Source: Natrialbaceae archaeon B1-Br10_E2g27
Lineage (GTDB): Archaea > Halobacteriota > Halobacteria > Halobacteriales > Natrialbaceae
Assembly (NCBI GenBank): GCA_001563885.1
Contig: LKMM01000147.1
Span: forward strand, 1-6,655
Length of the DNA: 6,655 nucleotides
Direction: 5' to 3'
Shown here: positions 1-5,021 of the stretch, in pieces
How positions within the stretch are numbered: position 1 is the stretch's first letter
How the letters are laid out: each line of letters starts with the position of its first letter
Translations under genes and position numbers: made by a program
Notes under the pieces: model-generated
Databases searched by the model: none
What the model was told of the DNA's origin: nothing
What the model saw: only the letters and a program-made list of their open reading frames with translations

Positions 1-1499
1 ATCTCTTCGATCTGTGCTGCCTGGCGTTCGTTCGTCGATGCCACAGTGTCGACTTCGTCGGCGACGCGTTCGGCCTGTGTCTGCAGTTCGTCGACCATCG
101 CCGACAGTTCCTCGGAGCTGGCTGCTTGATCGTCAGTCGCCGCCGATACCTCCTGGATGCCACGACTTGCCTCCTGGATGGTTTCGGCGATCGACTCTAA
201 GGTATCCATCGCGTCCGTTACCTGTTCGATACCCGCATCGACCTGTTCGGTCGCCGCCTCGAGGCTTGCGACCGTCTCGGCGGTATCCGCCTTGATCTCC
301 TCGACCATCGATTCGATCTCGCTTGCATGTTCTTGGGAGTCTTCGGCGAGTGATTTGACCTCGTTTGCGACGACGGCGAATCCGTCGCCTGCCTCGCCGG
401 CGTTTGCCGCCTCGATCGAGGCGTTTAACGCGAGCAGGTTGGTCTGGTCGGCGATACTGTTTATCACCTCGACGATGGCGTCGATCTCCTCGATTCGTTC
501 CTGTAGGGAGTCGACGTCGGCGGCGACGTCAGCCGTCGAGTCGTCGACTAACTCCATCAACTCGATCGCCTCCTCGGCCGCATCCCGGCCATCGGCTGCT
601 TGCTTCTCGGCACGTTCGCTCGTTGCAGCGACCTCCTCGGCTGTCGAGGCGATCTCTTCGATCGTCGCCGACATATCAGCTACCTCCCCGGTGGCCTCTC
701 CAACCGCCGCAGCCTGCGCTCGTGCGAGGTCGCTAATCTCTTCGGTGCTCTCTGCGACATCCGCTGAAGAGCTCTCTAACTCCTGAATTGGCGTCTGAAT
801 GTCGGCTTCGACCTCGTCCATCAATCGCTGGTGGCTCTCGAGTGCTCCCTCGAGTTTCTGGCCGTAGGAGTGGAGATAGGTATCCGTAACCACTTGCATA
901 TCGAGGGTGATAAGCCGGAGTATCGAGAGGATATCCGCAATCGCATCCTCGACTTCCGCGTCGATCACTTTCTCGAGGTCGGTCTCTATTCGCTCCTCCC
1001 CAACCCCCACAGCCCTGAGTCGCTCGGCTATCGACTCGGCCAACTGATCGCCCACGAGTGGGAAAATAAGCTCGTAGTAAACACCATACTGCCCGAGATA
1101 GTGTTTCATCGGCATCTCGAGCAGTTCGTGAATCTTTCCGATCCGGGCCCGGTTGCGGAAATATTGTGAGCCGTACTCGCCACCGGCAAGCGTTACGAGA
1201 TACGCAGACTGCGTGCGTTTGAGTTGCTCGACGGACTTCTCAGAGCGATCGATAACCGCCATTGTCTCGTCGAAGCGCTCTAAATGGTCGTAGAAATCAT
1301 CGGCAATCTGTTCAGCATGGGCTCCGAACTGGTCACTGTAGCTAGTGAGTCGCTCGACGTCTTCCTCGTCGAAATTGACGAACTCCTTGCGCCAAGCGAT
1401 TTCGGCGTCGTCGAGTCCGACCTCCGAGATGAGCGCATCGACGTCGAGTTGATCGTTGAGCCCACCGTTGCCGAACGTCGACTGCTCGTGGCTCCTCAT
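1..1499 (-). CDS. hemAT: HemAT-type globin-coupled aerotaxis transducer (C-terminus cut by window edge)
   Basis: Reading the minus strand from the ATG at 1499 gives 499 uninterrupted codons running off position 1, so the C-terminus is missing. Residues 1 to about 185 form a globin sensor domain. His124 in RIGKIHE fits the proximal heme ligand, and Tyr70 in DFYDHL fits the distal B10 tyrosine; both lie almost exactly where Bacillus subtilis HemAT has His123 and Tyr70. After a linker, about 230-499 is a long coiled-coil methyl-accepting signalling domain. Its conserved hairpin tip is at about 345-385 (ADQTNLLALNASIEAANAGE, then GDGFAVVANEV). There are no membrane segments, as expected for soluble HemAT. 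By family knowledge it binds O2 through heme and signals through CheW/CheA to the archaellum. Upstream the frame stays open back to a TAA near 1605 but offers no ATG, GTG or TTG, so 1499 is the start. Halobacterium HemAT is of similar length (about 490 residues). Confidence 0.95.
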   Translation of the reverse strand, partial: MRSHEQSTFGNGGLNDQLDVDALISEVGLDDAEIAWRKEFVNFDEEDVERLTSYSDQFGAHAEQIADDFYDHLERFDETMAVIDRSEKSVEQLKRTQSAYLVTLAGGEYGSQYFRNRARIGKIHELLEMPMKHYLGQYGVYYELIFPLVGDQLAESIAERLRAVGVGEERIETDLEKVIDAEVEDAIADILSILRLITLDMQVVTDTYLHSYGQKLEGALESHQRLMDEVEADIQTPIQELESSSADVAESTEEISDLARAQAAAVGEATGEVADMSATIEEIASTAEEVAATSERAEKQAADGRDAAEEAIELMELVDDSTADVAADVDSLQERIEEIDAIVEVINSIADQTNLLALNASIEAANAGEAGDGFAVVANEVKSLAEDSQEHASEIESMVEEIKADTAETVASLEAATEQVDAGIEQVTDAMDTLESIAETIQEASRGIQEVSAATDDQAASSEELSAMVDELQTQAERVADEVDTVASTNERQAAQIEE

Positions 1500-1514
1500 A
1501 CACTCCCATTTGAT

Positions 1515-1528
1515 TATAAAGTATAAAG
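1515..1528 (-). promoter_or_regulatory. Tandem TATA-box elements of the hemAT promoter
   Basis: On the minus strand the heptamer CTTTATA occurs twice back to back. The distal TTTATA (1522-1527) lies 23-28 bases upstream of the hemAT ATG, the distance expected if transcription starts at the ATG (a leaderless transcript). The proximal copy (1515-1520) is 16-21 bases upstream. A GGAG lies about 4 bases before the ATG, so a short-leader transcript with a weak Shine-Dalgarno is also possible. The promoter role is inferred from sequence and spacing. Confidence 0.6.
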
Positions 1529-1611
1529 TCTGGTTGCGAATATGTTCGGCTAACTTTACGAAAATGGCCGTCCTTTCGCATAAATATTGCCGAAATAGTA
1601 TTCCTTAGCTA

Positions 1612-1854
1612 TTAGAGCCAGTCGTCTCTCGGTTCGTCGTCGGTCGCTTCCGTATACGAGTCGACCGCTTCTGCGAGGTTTTCGATCGCCGTCTTGGGAT
1701 CTTGACCCTGACTCGAGACGGTCGTCTCTACGTCGTCGGCGATATACAGTCCGTGGTCGTTGACCCGCAACCGGACGTCGGCATCGGTAAGTGACTCGTA
1801 GTCGGCTGGATCGACGTCGACATCCTCGAGGTCGAGTGGTTCGTCCGTACTCAT
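1612..1854 (-). CDS. HicB-like (type II antitoxin family) small protein, apparently without HicA
   Basis: This 80-residue acidic protein starts MSTDEPLDLE. The middle resembles the HicB partial RNase-H-like fold: a beta strand (DVRLRVNDHG), then LYIADDVETTVSSQG, then a helix (DPKTAIENLAEAVDSYTEA). This follows the usual HicB order of 'W/Y-V-A-x-D-x-E-T-x-V-A-S-Q-G' and a helix with 'A-L-x-N-L-x-E-A-V'. In ordinary systems HicB neutralises the HicA mRNA interferase. No HicA-like reading frame (about 60 residues with the G-S-H-x-x-F/Y region) is visible: only 112 bases separate it from hemAT, and a divergent membrane-protein gene lies upstream. There is no C-terminal DNA-binding domain. The ATG at 1854 was preferred over one at 1965 because the extra 37 residues are hydrophobic or basic and unlike the acidic remainder. 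A weak GTATTT lies 24-29 bases upstream. It may act alone or on a distant HicA. Confidence 0.7.
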   Translation of the reverse strand: MSTDEPLDLEDVDVDPADYESLTDADVRLRVNDHGLYIADDVETTVSSQGQDPKTAIENLAEAVDSYTEATDDEPRDDWL

Positions 1855-1982
1855 ATTCGCTGGTAGTGTGTGTCGGGTCAAATACGCACCGACGGTATCG
1901 GGAGTAGAGAAAAGAGCGGGTGAAAACCAACTGATAGATTCCAAAGCGCAAATGTAATCCATCAACTAAGCAACCATATTAT
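1855..1982. promoter_or_regulatory. Divergent promoter region between the HicB-like gene and the DUF418 gene
   Basis: These 128 bases separate two divergently transcribed genes and must hold both promoters. For the minus gene, a GTATTT (1878-1883) is the best TATA candidate. For the plus gene, TGTAAT (1953-1958) is at the right distance for a leaderless start at 1983 but is a poor match. A better AT-rich TATA-like string (1976-1982) directly abuts the ATG, too close to serve it. I see no convincing operator. Confidence 0.35.
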
Positions 1983-3269
1983 ATGAAAATACATTCGTCC
2001 GACAGTCCGGAGACGACGGGAGCGTCAGGCGAATCCGGGCCGACAGATCCGTCTGACCGGATCGTTGCGCTCGATGCACTCCGTGGGTTCGCACTGCTTG
2101 GCATTTTGGTCATCAACATCTGGCTGTTCGGGATGCCGAGTGTATCGGCGCTCAACCCGGCTCTCTACGGGGACTTTACCGGCGCGAACTACCTTGCGTG
2201 GGCGATCAGTCACGTCTTCTTCGAACAGAAGTTCGTGACGCTCTTTACGTTCATGTTCGGTGCCGGGATCGTCCTGTTTTTGGAATCGAAAGCCCAAAAC
2301 GGCGGTTCCGGGCGAAAACTCCACTTCTCTCGAACGTTTTGGCTGCTCGTCATCGGCCTCGCACACGCCTACCTGCTCTGGTACGGCGATATCCTCGTGT
2401 TGTATGCACTCTGTGGATTCCTCGTCGTCTGGGTGTGGCGGTGGCAACCGACCCGCCAGTTCGTACTCGGCGTTGGCATGTTCGCAATTCCGTCTGTGCT
2501 TTATGCGTTTTTGGGTGTGAGCTATCTCTCCCTCTCTGCGGATGGCCGGGCTGAGTTCGAAACCGAAGTGCTTGCTGCGTTTGGCGCTGAGTTTTCACCC
2601 GAACGCGAACTCGAGATCTATCAGGCTGGCTGGCTCGAGCAAATGACACACCGTGTGCCGGTGCTCCTCGAGTTTCACACGCTCGGATTCATCTTCGAGT
2701 GGTTCTGGATGCTCGGGGGACTGATGATTATCGGAATGGCACTTTACAACTGGGGTGTCCTCTCCGACGAGCGGAGTACACGCTTTTATAAACGCGTCCT
2801 CGTCGGTGTCGGTGGCGTCGGCCTTGCGCTCGTCCTCGTCGGCGTGTGGATCCGTGAGCTATTCGCTTGGGAGACGATTCCGGTACTGACGCTTGCCTTC
2901 CAGTTCAATTACTGGGGGAGCTTGCTGCTTGCGATTGGCTACCTCGCAGGAGTGATGATTCTCTGTCGGTGGCTCCGTGGTGGCATCGTCGTCACTGCGC
3001 TGGCCGCCGTTGGCCGGACCGCTTTCACGAACTATCTGCTCCAGACGCTCATCGCAACGACGATCTTCTACGGCCACGGCCTCGGATTGTTCGGCCAGTT
3101 CACTCGCGTGGAGTTACTGGGCGTCGTCGTGGTGATCTGGGCCATCCAAATCCCGCTGTCGATGTGGTGGGTCCAACGGTTCCGGTTCGGACCGGTCGAA
3201 TGGCTGTGGCGGACGCTTACGTACCGAAAACGCCAGCCGATGGGAAAAGAGACGAAGGGCGGTAGTTGA
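1983..3269 (+). CDS. DUF418 / YeiB-like polytopic membrane protein
   Basis: This 428-residue integral membrane protein of the DUF418 (YeiB) type has no established biochemical role; the family is often described as a possible transporter. The polar N-terminus (1-25) is followed by the family hallmark RIVALDALRGFALLGILVIN (26-45), which starts the first membrane helix. Further hydrophobic segments lie at about 80-100, 117-135, 138-152, 158-180, 233-256, 270-289, 304-327, 335-363 and 375-397, about ten in all. Between 185 and 225 is a charged loop. The C-terminal DUF418 part ends with the characteristic GPVEWLWRTLTY (403-414) and a short basic tail. Length and order match the family. The start at 1983 is the only reasonable one: the next Met is residue 51, after the first helix. 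The gene ends with tandem TGA codons and converges on the operon at its right; nothing nearby suggests a substrate. Confidence 0.9.
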   Translation: MKIHSSDSPETTGASGESGPTDPSDRIVALDALRGFALLGILVINIWLFGMPSVSALNPALYGDFTGANYLAWAISHVFFEQKFVTLFTFMFGAGIVLFLESKAQNGGSGRKLHFSRTFWLLVIGLAHAYLLWYGDILVLYALCGFLVVWVWRWQPTRQFVLGVGMFAIPSVLYAFLGVSYLSLSADGRAEFETEVLAAFGAEFSPERELEIYQAGWLEQMTHRVPVLLEFHTLGFIFEWFWMLGGLMIIGMALYNWGVLSDERSTRFYKRVLVGVGGVGLALVLVGVWIRELFAWETIPVLTLAFQFNYWGSLLLAIGYLAGVMILCRWLRGGIVVTALAAVGRTAFTNYLLQTLIATTIFYGHGLGLFGQFTRVELLGVVVVIWAIQIPLSMWWVQRFRFGPVEWLWRTLTYRKRQPMGKETKGGS

Positions 3270-3322
3270 TGACGATGTAACGCTTTTCGGTCGAAATCCG
3301 GGTGAGAAAGATTTTCCGACTG
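3270..3322. other. Convergent intergenic junction
   Basis: These 53 bases lie between two converging genes. There are short T runs for the rightward transcript (TTTT at 3284-3287 and 3312-3315), compatible with archaeal U-tract termination. No strong hairpin is visible, and for the leftward transcript only weak T-rich stretches appear. Confidence 0.3.
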
Positions 3323-3841
3323 TTACCACTCTACCTCGAACTGCTTTTTACCACGCTCCGTATCGTCGACGACGTTTACGCGAGCGTACGATGAGCCGTG
3401 TTCCTCTGCAGCCCCCTTTATTAGTCCTTCCTCCCAGGCTTCTGGATATGGGGTCGTTGACGTGATACGCGCAGTCGACTCACCCGTCTGGTCGAAACTG
3501 TACCCTCCATCTACGTTTCGATGGTTCTGTTCAAACATCTCGAGAAGACCCTTCAGGGCTGCGCCTGGAGCGTCCGGAGACGTTGGCCACTCGACGAACT
3601 TTGGCGTCGCTTCACCGATTTTCGTCAGGGCATTTTCACCGACATCTTCTTCGACAACAGTCAACACCTCGAGGAAGTTCTCTACCGGATACCACTCATC
3701 TGGGGCTGGGTCGGGTCGTTCGATGCCATGATCGTCCAAAATGTTTCGCATTCGACTCTGGAAGACGGACATGACACCGTCGATGCAGACGTTTACTTTC
3801 TTGCCGATCACCTCTCCGTCAGTCGTTTGTGTAATACTCAT
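3323..3841 (-). CDS. Uncharacterised 172-residue protein co-expressed with a sulfurtransferase
   Basis: I do not recognise a named function. The protein is soluble, with no signal peptide or membrane segment. The N-terminal half is mostly helical: KVNVCIDGVMSVFQSRMRNI (15-34), then DEWYPVENFLEVLTVVEEDVG (48-68). The C-terminal half has MFEQNHRNVDGGYSFDQTGE (102-121), a Pro-Tyr-Pro turn (131-133) and a final strand QFEVEW (167-172). The pattern of a helical start, an N-H-R-x-x-x-G-G-Y segment and a closing aromatic E/V-W strand recalls the V4R / heme-NO-binding-like alpha-beta group and the DUF2378-type bacterial proteins. That resemblance is from memory and weak. Cys19 is the only cysteine and His107 is a notable conserved-looking histidine. 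The start codon overlaps the sulfurtransferase stop codon (ATGA), so translation is probably coupled and the product may work with that enzyme, for example as a partner or sulfur acceptor. This is inference. Confidence 0.85.
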   Translation of the reverse strand: MSITQTTDGEVIGKKVNVCIDGVMSVFQSRMRNILDDHGIERPDPAPDEWYPVENFLEVLTVVEEDVGENALTKIGEATPKFVEWPTSPDAPGAALKGLLEMFEQNHRNVDGGYSFDQTGESTARITSTTPYPEAWEEGLIKGAAEEHGSSYARVNVVDDTERGKKQFEVEW

Positions 3842-4698
3842 TGTCTGTCACCTCCGAGGGTGGCTACTGGCGCATCGTTGTCTGCTTCCCATTCTGTGAA
3901 CGAACCGTCGTAGTTGGCAGCATCTACACCGAGCAGTTCGGAAAGCGCAAACCACGTGATAGACGCTCGCTCTCCAATCCGGCAGTAGGAAATCGATTCA
4001 CCGTCACCGAGAAACTCGCTGTATACCTCTTTTAACTCCTGTGGGTGTTTGAACCGGCCATCCATATCGACGGCCTCCCCCCAGGGAATATTTTTTGCAC
4101 TCGGGATATGGCCCTCGCGGTCGGTCGTGTTCGGTATCTCTGCAGGCGGTTTTTCACCCCGGAACTCCTGTGGGTTCCGGACGTCGATGAGTGACGTGTC
4201 GGACTCGATTGCGTCTTCGACCTCCGGTTTCAGTGCTCTGATACTGTCATTGGTTCCAGAGACAGTGTACTCCTGTGTCGGATACGTTGGTTCGGTGTCT
4301 GTGCTCGTTTCGAAGTCATGCATTTTCCAGTACCGACGCCCGCCGTCGAGCAATTGCACATCCTCGTGACCGTAATATTTCAGCGCCCAGTAGGCGTGGG
4401 CAGCGAACCAGTTTGCTTTGTCCCCGTACAGGACAACAGTTGTTTCGTTGGTGATTCCCAGCTCCCCAAGTAGTGGTTCAAGCTCGTCTGCATCGAGTAT
4501 CTTTCCACCGAGGCCACTGTTGATATCAGCCTCCCAGTCGATATGGACCGCTCCAGGTATATGCCAATCGTCGTATACTTCTGGGTCCATGTCAACCTCG
4601 ACGAGCCGATAGTCTGGATCGTCTGCGGCAAATCGTTCCAGATTGTTGGCAACTGATTCAGCACTTCTCACGCTGCTGTTGCCCGGATAGTGTGTCAT
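3838..4698 (-). CDS. Tandem-rhodanese sulfurtransferase (thiosulfate sulfurtransferase type)
   Basis: This 286-residue enzyme has two rhodanese domains, about 10-130 and 155-280. Each shows the domain signature: DDWHIPGAVHIDWEADI in the first and REGHIPSAKNIPWGEAV in the second. The catalytic persulfide-forming Cys239 is in SYCRIGERAS, resembling the CRIGERS loop of the mycobacterial CysA / actinobacterial-archaeal thiosulfate sulfurtransferases. The equivalent site in the first domain is VVLYGDKANW with Asp93 instead of Cys, so only the second domain is catalytic, as usual. Family reaction: transfer of sulfane sulfur from thiosulfate to cyanide or a thiol acceptor, in the cytoplasm. The usual Ser after CRIGER is Ala here. 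There is no signal peptide. The next Met is residue 37, within the fold, so 4698 is the start. It is the first gene of a two-gene operon with an ATGA overlap. Sampled GC is about 51%, lower than SRP54 or HemAT. The true sulfur donor and acceptor are unknown. Confidence 0.93.
   Translation of the reverse strand: MTHYPGNSSVRSAESVANNLERFAADDPDYRLVEVDMDPEVYDDWHIPGAVHIDWEADINSGLGGKILDADELEPLLGELGITNETTVVLYGDKANWFAAHAYWALKYYGHEDVQLLDGGRRYWKMHDFETSTDTEPTYPTQEYTVSGTNDSIRALKPEVEDAIESDTSLIDVRNPQEFRGEKPPAEIPNTTDREGHIPSAKNIPWGEAVDMDGRFKHPQELKEVYSEFLGDGESISYCRIGERASITWFALSELLGVDAANYDGSFTEWEADNDAPVATLGGDRQ
3848..3855 (-). promoter_or_regulatory. Perfect Shine-Dalgarno for the 172-residue protein, inside the sulfurtransferase gene
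   Basis: On the minus strand GGAGGTGA is an exact complement to the conserved haloarchaeal 16S rRNA 3' end. It lies 6 bases before the ATG at 3841. It also encodes Gly-Gly and the start of Asp in the sulfurtransferase tail (GGDRQ, then stop). It fixes the start of the downstream gene and supports coupled translation of the pair. Confidence 0.85.
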
Positions 4699-4732
4699 AA
4701 TTTGACACCACGTGTATATTTAGTATCAAATT
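4699..4732. promoter_or_regulatory. Imperfect inverted repeat spanning the sulfurtransferase promoter (candidate operator)
   Basis: Read on the minus strand, AATTTGATAC (4732-4723) and GTGTCAAATT (4708-4699) form 10-base arms that pair at 9 of 10 positions, separated by 14 bases. The arm centres are 24 bases apart. A TATA-like TAAATATA (4715-4722) lies between the arms, and a second candidate TTTAAA (4732-4737) overlaps the distal arm. The repeat touches the ATG of the gene. This layout suits a dimeric repressor blocking TBP or RNA polymerase. The regulator is not known. Confidence 0.45.
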
Positions 4733-4991
4733 TTAAACTATCAGTTCTCGTTCCCAAAGGCAGAGAACCGAACAATCACTTTTGAATACAAAATAATACT
4801 CGCCACCGACAACTGCTGTTGTTGAGCAAGAAGAGATTGGTGCCGAGAGGCCCAAAGAAGGTGGCCGAGACTTATTGCACCAGAGAGATAATATTTTTTA
4901 AATTGATATATGTGCACGCGCCTCGAGGCGGTCGACGCTCCTCGCCCCCGTCTTTTGCCCCCTCCGACAGCGCTGCCCCGTAGAAAAAGTC
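4733..4991. other. Non-coding spacer with an abrupt base-composition change near 4911
   Basis: I find no credible gene in this stretch. From 4701 to 4910 GC is about 39% by hand count; from 4921 to 4980 it is about 75%, with a pyrimidine-rich run at about 4936-4965. Small features in the AT-rich part are a 6-base inverted repeat GTTCTC/GAGAAC (4744-4749 and 4763-4768), an inverted TGGTGC/GCACCA pair (4838-4843 and 4877-4882) and a T6 run (4894-4899). None is strong enough to call a terminator or RNA gene. The GC-rich part may be the old upstream region of srp54, and the AT-rich part the flank of inserted DNA. Confidence 0.5.
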
Positions 4992-4997
4992 TTTAAC
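4992..4997 (+). promoter_or_regulatory. TATA box of srp54
   Basis: TTTAAC lies 25-30 bases before the srp54 ATG, preceded by a purine-rich GAAAAAG stretch resembling a BRE. The spacing fits a leaderless or near-leaderless transcript. No Shine-Dalgarno is visible just before the ATG, which agrees with that reading. Confidence 0.6.
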
Positions 4998-5021
4998 GCC
5001 GTCGACCCGTACACCGAACAA

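Noticed and set aside
157..786. 209-codon open frame on the plus strand, very rich in Ser and Ala
   Set aside because: It is opposite the HemAT signalling domain, whose minus-strand translation is an unmistakable chemotaxis transducer. Low complexity is expected from reading GC-rich coding sequence backwards.
831..1169. 112-codon plus-strand frame
   Set aside because: It is antisense to the globin and linker part of HemAT, with no recognisable domain and no promoter.
1342..1581. Arg-rich 79-codon minus frame considered as a possible HicA toxin next to the HicB-like gene
   Set aside because: It overlaps the HemAT start in another frame, lacks the HicA Gly-Ser-His motif and has the Arg-rich composition of a shifted GC-rich frame.
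1855..1965. Upstream extension of the HicB-like gene to an ATG at 1965
   Set aside because: The added 37 residues differ in character from the acidic protein and are not expected in HicB; the ATG at 1854 gives a normal length.
2025..2447. 140-codon minus frame inside the DUF418 gene
   Set aside because: It is the antisense of a clear membrane protein, with no domain and unusual composition.
4744..4768. GTTCTC...GAGAAC stem considered as a terminator
   Set aside because: The stem is only 6 bases with a 13-base loop and no T run follows. The flanking genes diverge from this gap, so no transcript from them needs to end here.
4910..4996. 28-codon plus frame (ATG at 4910) starting at the GC step
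   Set aside because: It is short and proline-rich with no similarity I recognise; it ends in the srp54 TATA box and is explained by GC-rich non-coding DNA.
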